Source: Paramacrobiotus metropolitanus (taxonomy: Eukaryota > Tardigrada > Eutardigrada > Parachela > Macrobiotidae). Taken from it: DNA of 64,000 nt. Within the stretch, counting starts at the first letter, position 1, and each line of letters opens with the position of its first letter. The position numbers and the translations under genes are program-made. The DNA lies in the NCBI RefSeq assembly GCF_019649055.1, contig NW_026570224.1, positions 372,001 through 436,000 of the forward strand, read 5' to 3'. Below the pieces are notes generated by a model, which saw only the letters and a program-made list of their open reading frames with translations, ran no database searches and had not been told where the DNA came from. Below are positions 1-11,885 of the stretch, one piece after another.

Positions 1-233
1 TTGCAAGTATTTGTATATCTTGAATTTTGCAATACTTTCAGAATTTGCTCTTTGCGGATGGTATATTTAGTGATCAAAAATTAAATGGTAACAGAATCTG
101 CCCTTTTTATAATAAGTTCATGTGGATCAATCTTCGACATGGATGAATTTGTGCAACAAAGAATAATCATATTTCTGCCATGGTGGTAAATAAATCTGGA
201 AAGTGCTTAATGAATTTGGGTTTGTTTTTTCAG

Positions 234-1238
234 GAATGCTGCAAAGCAGTGGAGTTGCAGATGGAATATTCATTTGCACTGCAGCGCAGCCAACAGGTTG
301 ACTGTGGAGTCTGCTATGAAAAAGTTCTTCAGCAGACAGATGAAAACAGACGCCGTTTTGGAATTTTGCCCAAATGCGACCACGCTTTTTGTTTTGACTG
401 TATCATGAACTGGCGGAAACAAGCACGGGAAGGCTTGGAAGAATCAGCTCTTCGGTAATTTTGCATCTTTATAGAGCCCTGTTGCCTTCCACTTGATTTT
501 TGCTGTTTCAACATCGTGGTTTAAATATTAATAGCGATGTCTGCAGGTCCTGTCCAATGTGCCGTACTCATTCGGATTTTGCCATTCCGTCGCTGCTGTG
601 GCCAGAAAACGCTGAACAAAAGGAGAGAGCTATAGAAGAGTTCAAAATAGTTATGAAGTACGTATTGGCATTGGTGTTAATGCGGTATAAAAAAGCATGT
701 GACATGCGAGAGCGACTGTTGAATGATATTTAAATGGTAAAACTGATACGGTGTTTTTAGGGAAAAGCCTTGCAGAACTTTCTTGGAGACCAAAAAATGT
801 CCGTTTGGAAGCTGTTGTTGGTATAAACATGTCAAGGAAGATGGAACGGTTGTCCAGTGTAAGGCTGTCGAATGGCGCTACCCGTTTTAGCTCGTTGTAA
901 GGAATATGGTAAACATTGTAGTGAAACCGCCTGGTACTTCACGTCGGCGACGCCGTCGTTCCTATAATATGGATGATGATTTGTCGTTCGGTGATTTGAT
1001 GGATATGTCGGATTATTCACCGAACGATAGCGATGCGGACAATAATGATGATGATGATGATGATGAATGGGAAGAGGACCTGCCATCACCGGCTATCCCT
1101 GTTCATCTGGACGACGATCCCAACTTCACGGCGGATATTATGGCGCAGTTGCAAGAACAGACCGCGGGCGGTGGAAATGCCCATGCGGAGTATCTCAGTC
1201 TGTACTGCGGCCAGCGCAATAACGCGACGCAGGAGTAA
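234..1238 (+). CDS. MKRN1: Makorin-type RING E3 ubiquitin ligase, 3' part
   Basis: Four exons are visible: 234-454, 547-657, 761-858 and 922-1238. All have GT-AG junctions and compatible phases. They encode the C-terminal 248 residues. The 5' exons, with the N-terminal CCCH fingers, must lie left of the window. The sequence shows a C3HC4 RING beginning CGVCYEKV, containing CDHAFCFDCI and closing with SCPMCR, then a CCCH finger (C-x8-C-x5-C-x3-H) ending CCWYKH. This RING-then-CCCH order is diagnostic of makorins, RNA-binding ubiquitin ligases. The tail has an Arg run (six R) and an acidic Asp-rich stretch ending DEWEEDLP, like the acidic makorin C-terminus. The last intron is only 63 nt. Reading through it gives a premature stop just after the finger, so splicing decides the C-terminus. 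The poly-Asp is encoded by a short GAT repeat near 1045-1066. Confidence 0.9.
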
Positions 1239-1952
1239 GTGGCAGTTGGAAAAAAATACAGGGTTTTATCGACGGATTGTCCACTGTCCATTTGGCGGAA
1301 TGGATTCGGATTTTGTTTTTTTGTGATATTATCTTGTCCGAACGGAGCAGGATCCCGATTTTGCCGATTGTTTTGGGCCTTTGTTGTTTTATGTGAATGA
1401 ATGCATTTCAAATGGACCTGTGCAGTGTTTCTTGTTTTGCATGCTGGGATAGCTACAAATATTTTTGGTAATCTTTTTTGTTTAGGAGAATGGGCTTACC
1501 GTGATATATCATAGGAATCGAGACTACAGAGTTTATTCTTATTGTGTTTATATTCGTGTTTCCTTGTAGGAAGAATTTGGTGTTACAGTACTTTGAATGA
1601 ATCTTGGTCTTGAGCGCATAATTACCGAAAAACTTTCCTGAAGAAAAGAGAAATTAAATTGGTTACTCGTACTAGCTAAAATTGGCTGTGAGGCCACGTA
1701 TCTGGGTACGTATAATATGTGAGACTTGAGAGTGATGCCGTCGAAGTTGGGTGAGCTGCTTCTTTGTCATTCATCGGCGCTTTCCGGTAATTTGATTTGA
1801 CAATATAGTGAATTACCTGTATACCTACTCGTACCTAAGTGGTGGCTGTGAAACAAAATTAGTAACCTGAACTGCAGCGCAGTGAGTGCTTTTGTTATCT
1901 CAACTACTTAAGTTCAAACCCTACTTACTTTATATGAATCTTTGAGAAAGTA
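1239..1952. other. Intergenic, 3' side of makorin
   Basis: This stretch is AT-rich and has no ORF or splice pattern I can defend. It should contain the makorin 3' UTR. I see no RNA gene. Confidence 0.5.
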
Positions 1953-2182
1953 AGGGGCGATTCATAAATTACGTACGCAGCGAACCAGGGAAGGAGGGGC
2001 CCAAAAAATGACGAGCTATGACGGCCTCGGCGAACCCAGGGGGAGGGGGTGGTCCGCTCCATGTATTACGGTTGAACGAACCAGGGGGGAGGGGTCAAGC
2101 AAACGTGACGGACCGCTACGAAGGGGGAGGGAGGGGTGAAAAAATCGTGGTTTTCTGCGTACGTAATTTATGGATGGTCCCT
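1953..2182. mobile_element. MITE, about 230 bp, with terminal inverted repeats
   Basis: The two ends are inverted copies of each other. The left terminus 1953-1980 and the reverse complement of 2155-2182 share CATAAATTACGTACGCAG exactly, and the outer bases are similar with a few mismatches (left AGGGGCGATT, right AGGGACCATC). The interior is G-rich and made of degenerate tandem copies of a unit like GAACCAGGGGGAGGGG. There is no transposase ORF; the open frame across 2018-2218 is by-product. Short non-autonomous DNA elements with a terminus resembling GGGACCATCCATAAATTACG occur in many invertebrate genomes, from memory. No clear target-site duplication was identified. Confidence 0.8.
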
Positions 2183-3764
2183 AATTCTATGGTTACGTAC
2201 TACAGATCCTTAGGTTGATTCTGAACAGAGACTACAGGACCCTAGCGAGGTCCGATGGATGGGAGGTGCGCAATTTCGTCGCGCCCACTGCGCTGTTTTG
2301 AAGTACGATTGGTCTGTGGCCACAGATTCCAGAACCTGTGCCCTTCTGAATTCATTTTGCGCCTACCGTATCCCTCAGACTTCTCTACGGTCTTGCTCCC
2401 GTTGTACAGCAGGTCGACGTCATCTACTGTGCGACACAATCCCAAGTTTACAAAAGTTTTACGCAAGCTACACCGCACCGCGCATACGGCACAGGCGCAC
2501 TGCTAGTGGCGCCCACTGCTGTGCCCTTAAAAAAATTCCATGAATTCGCCCGTGCGCCAGTTTCGGACGCAAAATGAATTCAGAAATTAGTCGAGGAGGG
2601 GGATGCGTGCGCCCGTTCACACCCGCCTCACTACGGCTGTGATCTTGAATATGACCTTTAATGCAATGCTTTGCATTCACTCGGTCAGATTCGCGTACGC
2701 GTATTGTTAGCAAGTTACAGTCGCAATTAAATTTTGATAAAACGGTTTACCGCAAGATGACTAATAATTCGGTGTGAGCTACTACGAAATCACTGCCTAG
2801 TGACTGTCTTCCTTTCTTCTGATTTGTATCATTCAACATTTGTCAGAATAATGCCTTCTTGGAGAAATTTATGGCGTGCCTGTTTCGCACTACAATACTA
2901 TCATGGTGATTAATTACCTAAGAACATTCCTACAAGAAAGGATACAACAACAGCATGAATGGTGGCACAACATGCCGGTGGTTTTGGTCCAGCTTAATCT
3001 GGCGACAATGTTGAAATTATCTACCGTAACAGGTTAGCTTGTTGCGCCCATCACATTGCCGAAATTTTGTGAATAGTTCAGTGACATACTGAAGTACTCA
3101 TACTAAGTACGTTTCTGTGTAAATTATTCAACATCACAGTTATTGATTTATAAGTTGTACATAAGCAAAGAAATTGTTATAACCAATGTTCTTAATCAAA
3201 TCATCCTAATTAATCAAATATAAATAACTGCTGTATTTTTATAGTAGTCTCTCCATAACTAGGCCAAAACTGTTTGAATAGGCGGCACACTTAATTGTTT
3301 GCATTTTGACAATAATGTGAACCACGGAGGCGGCCATTTTCGCACAGACGGCTTGGCGCACTGATTCGAATAATGCACTTTTCGTTGAACAACAGATCAG
3401 TACACTCAAATAAACCGCTCAATTTTTCCTTTACATAACGATAAACAGAAGGCAATTCTCAATCTTATCTCCCGTGCCGAAGAGGCACAGTTGATAAGAT
3501 GATATAACCTCGTAAATCAAGAATAAAACCCATTGAACGACATTTCGAATGCTTGGCGATTAAGCTTCAAGACATAAAAGACCGCACTTACAATATGCGG
3601 CGATATAAGCCGTGATTTATCCTGTTTCAAAAATTCTGGTGTAAAGAACGTGTCACCTACAGCGGACAAGAGCTGATCATTTCGCACCGAATCGATTGGC
3701 CGATCGCTTGGGCAGTAGCGTGTATTGTTATACTGGGCTTTAATTAATCTCGGTGCCCTCCAAA
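2183..3764. other. Intergenic region upstream of aquaporin, with an 18-bp inverted repeat
   Basis: There is no convincing gene. A perfect 18-bp inverted repeat, TTCTGAATTCATTTTGCG, lies at 2344-2361 with its reverse complement at 2568-2585. The 2.2-2.7 kb segment is more GC-rich than its flanks and carries overlapping open frames on both strands, which suggests an old element. A 44-codon ATG ORF near 2903 looks like chance. The final few hundred bases presumably contain the aquaporin promoter. I saw no clear TATA element. Confidence 0.5.
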
Positions 3765-5412
3765 ATGTGGTTTCTAAACCCCCGCAGTAGCATCGAAGAC
3801 CTGGGCCGGGTAAAATTCTGGAAAGCCTTGGGCGCGGAATTCCTGGGGACGGCCATTTTGGTGTTTGTGGGATGTGGCTCAGCCGCGTCCTCACCGGTGC
3901 CCACGCAGAACATGGATGCCTTCTGCACCCGGGTGGGGATTACCTTCGGGCTGACGGTGGCCACCGTTGTCTGGGGTATTTGCAATGTATCCGGCGGGCA
4001 TATTAATCCGGCGGTGACCATCGCTTTTCTGTTGACCCGCAAGATCAGCCTGTTGAAAGCGGTACTGTACATGGCGTTCCAGTGCTCGGGCGCGGTAGCC
4101 GGGGCGGGGCTGCTCTTTGCCGTGGTGGATGAGAAGACGTTCCAGGGACCTTTCGCTTGCAACGGTGTTGGAGGCGGTCTGAATAATATGCAGGCCATCC
4201 TAATAGAAGCCATCATCACCTTTGTGCTGATCTTCACCGTCTTCGCCACATGCGACGGGAAACGGTGTGATTTGAAGGGATCCGGACCGTTGGCCATTGG
4301 AATTGCCGTGCTGATCTGCCATCTCGCTGTTGTAAGTGCCCAGAATTGTGTTGGAATGCCGAATTCCCGAATAAGCTCGAAAATTTTGCCGACAAACCGA
4401 GATTTTTGTTTAATGCCTGTGGACAAAAATAGCTGGTGTTTTTGTTGGTAAAATCGTCATTATTCAGTTTTCGTAGCTGTATACTTAAGCACATTCATGC
4501 CGGTACTGTACTTGATATTGATAATTTGACACTGCCAGCCTACATCTTTAGAAAAAAACTATTTTAAAGGTTAGCCCTTATTACCTGTTATATATAACAA
4601 TGCTAGATTGCTCGCACGTACTACTAGTAACGCTGTTGTTCTTCTCACTTTTACCGTCCGGTCCTTACAGTTTATGTTATATGCCCGTACCTCAATTAAA
4701 AAATTCTTACTTTAATGTAATTAAATTAAAGTACTATAATTAGCATGTCTGTACATAATAAATCTGCCATTTATATTTACATTTTTAATGCGCGATCTGA
4801 TTGTATGCATGTGCTGAATCTGCTTCTCTAGCAAATGTTGACCATGTTGCCAGCTCGTCACCGGCAAATGTTTGCCGTTTTGTATGATTTGTGTACTGCG
4901 ATGTAATTGTCTAATGCTTTTTGCAGATTCCTCTAACAGGATCATCCATGAATCCCGCTAGATCTTTGGGTCCAGCGGTTCTGCGCGGAGATCACTGTTG
5001 GAAAGACCATTACGTAAGTGTTCATCATATCTTTACGGAAGTACGCTTTCCATCAAACCCACATGCGTAAAGTTTAAATGCTATACTCCATAAAGCTTAG
5101 TGCTTTACTTCATAGACAATATTTAATTACCCTAGTCGGTTTATTCGGAAGAGTTCAGACTTGAATTGACCTTTATCTTCTTTACCGTAGGTGTACTGGG
5201 TGGGGCCGATGATTGGCGGCGCGGTAGCTGGTTTAGTGTACGATTTAATCTTTGCTGCCGATGCCAGCCTCAGAAAACTGGGAGAGTGCGCAAGTTCGGA
5301 TGATTACGAACCCGATGAGGAGCGCGACAATGATGTCAAGCAACCGGTAGGTTTAATACATCCATCCGTGACTGTACCGAGGTTTATGAACACTAAAAAC
5401 ATCGCGCAGTAA
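3765..5412 (+). CDS. AQP: Aquaporin (MIP family), water-selective type
   Basis: Exons 3765-4331, 4927-5013 and 5191-5412 are all phase 0 and give 291 residues. The start is the ATG at 3765 (MWFLNPRSS); the frame extends a little upstream only through a GTG. Six hydrophobic segments and both pore loops are visible: GGHINPAVT around residue 78 and [12 protein letters not shown] around residue 194. Aligned to AQP1, the selectivity filter reads Phe61, His186, Ser195 and Arg201. Phe, His and Arg are typical of orthodox water channels. The mercury-sensitive Cys of AQP1 is replaced by Ser. The protein would carry water across a cell membrane. A strong alternative donor (GTAGGT at 5347) inside the last exon, plus an acceptor near 5429, could replace the tail. 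Confidence 0.9.
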
Positions 5413-6009
5413 TATCTTAATTTTTGCAGCGAGTGTAAATCCACAGGAATGGACTTCCTTGCAGATTATCAGTCGTCTTATGACCGCGCTAGCGCATTTG
5501 GCAACGATCTATCGAACACAGTAAATTCTTTTATAAATGATAAAACTCCCAAATTTTTGGCAACCGGTGTGAATCTTTAACTGTCTTACCTTGTTAATAT
5601 TGCACAGGCATTTGGTCTGCATTTCATTGTTTCTTCCGCTCGATCGAGGTTTTTAAAGTAGCATGACCTTTCATCGATTCTGTTTGTTTATTTTTTCCAC
5701 CTCTGCTTGACGTACTTCTGTGTCTTTCGAGTGTACTGTTCGTTTCTAGCTTTTCGAATTCTGCATTTTCCTGTTTCCTGTTTCTGCATTTCCCTGTTTT
5801 GTGCGACGTATAAGCCTGCATGGTTTATAATTATATCCTTACCTTACCTGACTATTTGCTCAATGTTGTTACCGAATATAATTGCAATAATACAGTCGTG
5901 CACGTGCGTGTATCACATAAATTAAATTAACATAATTACTGTGACCACTCCAGAATAAATTTATGGTACAGATTAGATACTTCTGCAAAAGATTTTGTTG
6001 GAAACATGC
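5413..6009. other. 3' flank of aquaporin
   Basis: This region may hold an alternative last aquaporin exon. A CAG acceptor ends at 5429 and is followed by open sequence to 5580 in one frame. Otherwise it is AT-rich, with an AATAAA near 5954. I see no separate gene. Confidence 0.4.
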
Positions 6010-6480
6010 ATGATGGTCAGTTCCCTTGTAGCGATATTTTGGGTTTGCGGGGCGACCGTTAGTTATTGTTACTTGGATTCTGTGGGTCGTTTAACAGGTC
6101 AAGGTACTCACACTTGTCTTCCTCCTTGCATGCGAGTATCGGTACTGGAAATTCTGAGGTGGTACAATGCGGGCACCGCCTCGCAAAACAATGTGCAGCC
6201 ACACAACCACACAGGTCACAAAAACCCACTACGAAATTATTTGTATTTGCCATTAAAAATCGGAAATTATTTATTTGAACGAGGTTCAAACAGCTTCTAC
6301 CCTTTGCAACACAGAACCCACTACGAAAACCCACTACGAAATATTAAAGCGTACGAATACACCGCCGAATTTAACGTATACACAGCCCAATTTTTTAAAT
6401 CACCCCGTGCAAATGTATTTCGTAAGTTTTTAATCCGAACTGTTATCGCAAAATCGGATATTCTAGCGGTTGATTCATAA
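6010..6480 (+). CDS. Possible secreted protein ORF, unrecognised
   Basis: An uninterrupted ATG-started frame encodes 156 residues and opens with a hydrophobic, signal-like segment (MMVSSLVAIFWVCGATVSY). The remainder has no family I recognise. A short motif (NPLRN) recurs, because the DNA repeats ACCCACTACGAAA three times at about 6224, 6308 and 6320. Upstream and downstream splice signals are not compelling. It may be chance, or one exon of a larger gene. Codon use is not obviously like that of the certain genes nearby. Confidence 0.2.
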   Translation: MMVSSLVAIFWVCGATVSYCYLDSVGRLTGQGTHTCLPPCMRVSVLEILRWYNAGTASQNNVQPHNHTGHKNPLRNYLYLPLKIGNYLFERGSNSFYPLQHRTHYENPLRNIKAYEYTAEFNVYTAQFFKSPRANVFRKFLIRTVIAKSDILAVDS

Positions 6481-6860
6481 GCGTCATCAGCGAACTGGTT
6501 AGGACACCGGGAAAGAAGTAAAGCCGTTACAAATTGTATCCGACCACGATGAAGACCAGCACCGCCAAATAATTGCCGCTGGCAGTCAAAACTTGAAAAC
6601 CGATGCTCAGCCAGCGTCTACGCGCTTGGACGTGAGTAACAGTGTTCGTTAAAGCCAGAAAGTGTGAGAAAAATGTAATTGAAAGCACCGCAGACATTTG
6701 AGAACCGTCATTTTGTAAAATTTATTATGCAGTGTAACTCACACCGGTTCGATTACGGTGTTCCGTGTATGCCAAATTTCGACCTTATCATGCAAAGGGA
6801 AAGAATGATTATTACCATGTACGTGATCGCCTGAATTTGGAGTACTGACCGGTGAGCACA

Positions 6861-9800
6861 ATGCCGCTCTCTGTGGCTAACTCATTCAGATCTCGAAGAT
6901 ACAGGTATGTCGGAATTAATGAATATTACTTAATGTTGTGCACTTGCCGTTTACACAAATTTATATTTTTATTCGAAAACATCGTTTGTACGTGTCTTGA
7001 AGCGTGCGCAGCAGCGCTGGATCGAGAGCAGGTGAACCAAAATGCGAAGTTATGCAAGATGACAGCATTACACGCGCTGCACTGCAAGCGCTGTCATATC
7101 GTCAGAAAGTGGTGATCATCCTCGGAGCCGCTGCTCAGACGTTACAGTACTTTGCGGAAAGTATGGTCCCGCTGCTGCTGCCACCCGAAGTACGTTTAAC
7201 TTTAAACTTAAAGCACTGGAAAAGCAAAATTGGCTCAAAAAACATTTCGTGCTGCGTCTGTATGCATTGTTTCATATATTGCACCGGATATTGACAATCA
7301 GAAATTTTTCCGCGCCGTTTTTTACTGCTGTTTTACCTGTACGCTACAATACAGCAGCTACAATTGGCGATATGTTCGGCGGAATTCTTTGTAGGCAATT
7401 GCGAAAGGTATTTCCCACATCCAGTACGGCATAATTATGGCCGTGACACCGCTGATGTTTGGACTGGTGGATCCATTCACGTGTTACATAGTAAGCCAAA
7501 AGCAGAACTTACTCGAAATTGGTAATTTGGATGCGCTCATTACACATTATTCCGAAATCATCACTGTCTTAATTATTCTCCTAAACTAGGTTCCTATTGT
7601 GGGCATCAAACCAGGATTTGTGGGGTCCACGCTGGTTGCCGGTGCGGGTTATCTGAGCTTTGGGTGCGTGTATCCGGTAGTACGTAGGCGTTACCCTTTT
7701 ATGATGTAATGACTTGGTTTATTTGACTAGACAGCCTGCTGCATTGGTCAGTCCATGAAACGGTTTTCTTTATTTGTGCAACGATTATCAGATTTATTTT
7801 GGGAATCAACTTTGCAGGTACGTGTACGTTTATGAGAGTGTAGTATCTACTAGGTCAATTAATTTCAGGTAAATGCTCCGCATACCAGCTTTTACCACCT
7901 TGGCTCCTAGTATGACCTTTTATACCCCGGCTGGCTACCTGAGCAACATCACTTTTGAGTTTTGACTCCGCATACGTATACGACCATTCGATGCTGTTTT
8001 TTAGACGTACTACCAGTATTACAGTACTGTAATTGTTGCCAATTTTTATATCTTCGATGTTTAAATGGTTTGGATGCGCAGCCAGGTCCATATCGACGCA
8101 CTGCGCTTCGTGCATCCATAAACAGAAGATAAGTGCAAAATCAAAGGATAGATTTATAATTATTAGTTCAGCACGTTTATGGGAATTATGTACCAGTTGT
8201 TTTTTTCTCAAAACATTCCAGCACCCATTTTCAACTTTTATTTGGTACCTAATCGGTTTATAATGGTTTATAAGAAGAAGATCGGTTTATAATGAGACTT
8301 TTGGTACACCTGAGTCACTGAGTGCATTTAAACTTTTTGGGATTTTGATGCACCCATACTTTCCAACAGGATGTTGCGCGCGCAAACGGATTTCACGTCT
8401 ACATATAGATATACAAATATTTTGGCTACAAAGTATCATAAAGCATCGCAAAAAAGTGTTTGGGAGTGCGCGACAGCGAAAGTTCCGTGGATGTACCCGA
8501 GTTTGGTCCTATATAAGTTACCGGGCCAAATCCCTTAAGCATAGTAATTTTGCAAACATCTCAAAAGATTTTACCGGCAATTTGATCATACAATACTGCT
8601 ATGATTATTGTATTGCTTTATCTCCAACTTTTTAATACAGCGACATCTTTAAATTGTCATTTTATTTAATATTTAAGAATTCAAAATGGTAGTACGCACT
8701 ATGCGGGGTTAAACATGATTTTCAAAAAGTGGTATCAGGGGCCAAAGGTGGGGAAAAGGTAAGGCTACAAGTCACAAAGGTGGTTGACGGTGTCGTACCT
8801 TACTTCTACAATATGACAATTCATCGAGGCATTTTGTAAAGTACACCGTATGTACGTACCTTAAAAGTTATTGTTGAACTGCAGATTTCAACTTTTCAAC
8901 ACTTTAACAATTAAACATTTTGACAGTTAAACAAGTGACTGCAACTTGACTGAAATGATGCTAATCACATTCGGTTTTCTTTTGGCAGTGACTATTATTG
9001 TGGGACTGGCAATGATGTGTCTGATTTTGGGCGAATCAGCCGGTTTGGGATTTGTACGTATCGCTCCTAAAAAAAGCAATCATAAACTATTATTATACTT
9101 TCACTCCTAATCCATGACTCTTTATTCGTAAAATTTATGATGGTAAGGAATTGTCTTTCAGGCAATAGGAACTTTTGCGGAAGGTTTCGGATACACACTC
9201 GGACCGCTTATCGCTGGACCAGTGGCCGAGATGACCGGTTTCGCGGCCCCTTTCGTGCTTGCTGGCAGTTTCATGTGCATTTTGTCGATTGTTTCGCTAT
9301 TAATACTGGAAAAGCAACTTGTTTCCGGTAAGTGTGGACGCCACTGAACGGTTTTTACCATGCTCCCATCACCAATATTTGGCATATTGTTGCATAAGAT
9401 TATATGGTCGTTAATTAGACGCTTATTGTTCCTCTGAATGACATATGCACAATGTTCTTCAAAAACGTTACTTATTTTTCATTCGTACCTGGATCCCCTT
9501 TTTAAGATCGTTGCTCATAAAATATCCAGTACAGTTGCAACCAGAAGTGTACCTGCAGCCAGTTTTTATTTATTGTCAATATTTCTGAAATACAGACTGC
9601 ATGACCTTCTGGTGCATGTAACTATTTGATAGTTGCAAACACAATACGCAGAGGACAAAGACGGAGTCACATATTACGTAGGTATATTATGTAACCTTAA
9701 CGATATGATCATTAAAAAATTTTAAACGTAATTTAAGACCGTCTGCATGTTAAAGATTTATGAACTACTTAATTTGCACGTGCATGTTGCAGCGGAAAGC

Positions 9801-10991
9801 GTCAAATTCCGATGGCGCGATATAATAGATTTGCTTAGAGACCGATTGGTTATCGCTTGCTCGATTATCCTGGCCATTTCCAGTTTCACGTGGATGATGG
9901 TGGAGGCGACTCTGGAGCAGCATTTAGCCGAATATGAGTATGGTTTAACCGTGGAAGGAATGATCTTTACCCTCAGCAATGCTTCATACGGTTTGACGGC
10001 GCCGCTGTGGGGCTATCTTGGGAAAAAAGAAAAATTTGCCTTATATTCTGTACTGTTCAGCCCATTTCTTGGGGCTCTGGCCAATATATTTCTTGGTCCA
10101 GTTCCTGGACTAGAAGCCTTAGATGGGTATGTCGATGTATAGTGCAGATATTTACATAACTGAAATGTCAATTACGAATAACCCACCTTCGTCCATTTTT
10201 TAGTCATTTAGGTTTGGACATTGCCTGCTTAGTCGTTGTACGGATCAGTATGTCCATAGCTATTGTTGGATCTTCATTAGTGATGCTCCAGCAAGCTGAG
10301 TATGTCTGACCTTTAACGGAACAGGTTACAGTGCAAATGTGTTAATTAGCTGTACCGCCTGTATGGACAAGAATGGCACTTGCTAATGTAGTACGTGGTA
10401 GTACAGTATCAAATTGCTCGCATTGACCGCAAGTCCGAAACCAACATAATTTGATCCAGTATCTTACGAGATTGACGTTTTATGACCGTTTTATATGTAT
10501 TATACAGATCCCAAGGCTTGGAACACAATGTGGCCACATTTGCACTCATCGGAGCATTATGGTACACGCCGTATTGTTTCGGGTATGTGCATCTACCCGA
10601 AACATCCCTTAGAAGTTGTGGTTAATGCATTATATAAAGTTTTCTTCGTTGGTGCTGCAGGGAAGTAATCGGAACAATATCCGGTTCCCATATTTTTGCT
10701 ACAAAGGGCTTCTCGATGTTGACCTTAGTCAATGTGGTTTTCCTACTGGTTGGCGGCATTATTTCGCTGTTGGTTGCAATTTGTTCTCGAGACCGTCGAC
10801 ATTATATTGTCAACCTACATTGGCCGTTAGCGTTCTTATCGAGGTCTTTTGGAAATTTCACCCGGTCCCCCAAAACTCTGAGGGAACAAGATCTGAAAAT
10901 GTGGAATGGCCAAAAACCCTTATCTGTTTCCAGTAATTTTAAGTCATCCAAAGTGAATTACGGGGCCATTTCTGCTGATATTGATTCTTAA
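6861..10991 (+). CDS. SLC18B1: MFS transporter, SLC18B1 / vesicular amine transporter-like
   Basis: Eleven exons keep a continuous frame of 516 residues: 6861-6904, 7003-7189, 7395-7490, 7590-7663, 7735-7817, 8989-9053, 9162-9327, 9793-10126, 10204-10299, 10508-10582 and 10661-10991. About 12 hydrophobic segments are present. MFS-like signatures include FAESMVPLLLPPEAIAKG early, GFGYTLGPLIAGPVAEMTG at mid-protein and SNASYGLTAPLWGYLGKKEK in the C-half. The order and wording match SLC18B1, a proton-coupled polyamine/monoamine transporter of vesicle membranes. Substrate cannot be read from sequence. Intron 5 is long (1,171 nt); I found no nested gene in it. The tail after TM12 is about 70 residues and polar. 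Exon 4/5 donor choice (GTGCGT at 7664) was set by phase. Confidence 0.85.
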
Positions 10992-11885
10992 GCGTGTTAA
11001 CGTTGTTTTGGCCTTGTCCTACATGATTCGTTCTTATATCGTACGTACCTGAAATGTACGGATACGTCGTATTACTGCTGTAATATACTTTGCTGCAGCA
11101 TTTTTGTTCTGTGATACAAATACATAATTAGGTTCTTTAGCGCTGGGCGTAAAAATCGAATGTACTGTAAATTGGACGGACATGTAGTCATTATGTGTCT
11201 GATGTCAAAAAAGCCCATAAACATGCGGATACTCGCAACGTGACATGTCTAACGGCACATTTTTAGCAACGATATTTATGCATCAACTTCCCAAGCCTGC
11301 TGCTGCAGCACTTTATGCGGTAGGACTGCCTCTTAGTTCTGACTTCCTAAATGGTAAGCGAATATGAGGAAATTAGTGGAATCCCGTTACAAATTCCTTC
11401 TAAACTTACAGTACGGTCTAAAAACAGCGCAGAGGAAACTGAGACCGGTAGAAAATTATTAGAGAAGATTTTTGTTTGACTTCTTCCACATAACTGTTAC
11501 CGCCATAATTTCGTCATGTCAAAACAACCGTCCAAGTACCAAATTACCAATATTTTGAATACTTCAAATTAAGACAAGAAAACACCGCAAAATTCACTAA
11601 AACTCGTACAAGCACGGGGTTGTGGCTAATACAACAAAACAACTAAAGCCATAAAAACAAACCCAAGCACATAATAAAAATCGTACCAGGGTAGCTAAAA
11701 GTATTAAGAATAACCCAATTAATAGTACAGAAATGTAGTCCAAGGGTTAATGTAAAAGTCATAAAAAATTGATAAAAGCAATAAAATAGAGCGGCAAACA
11801 CAAAATACAATCCCGGATTCAACGCTGAACCAGGCGATGTACAGACATGAAAACGTTCACATGCAAAATACACAAATTATAACAA
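10992..11885. other. Tail-to-tail intergenic region
   Basis: This lies between the 3' ends of the transporter (+) and ARID1 (-) and should hold both 3' UTRs. The 11.5-11.9 kb part is A-rich on the + strand. I see no gene. Confidence 0.5.

Noticed and set aside
2018-2218. 66-codon Gly-rich ORF
   Set aside because: It lies inside the MITE and follows its G-rich tandem repeats; no family resemblance.
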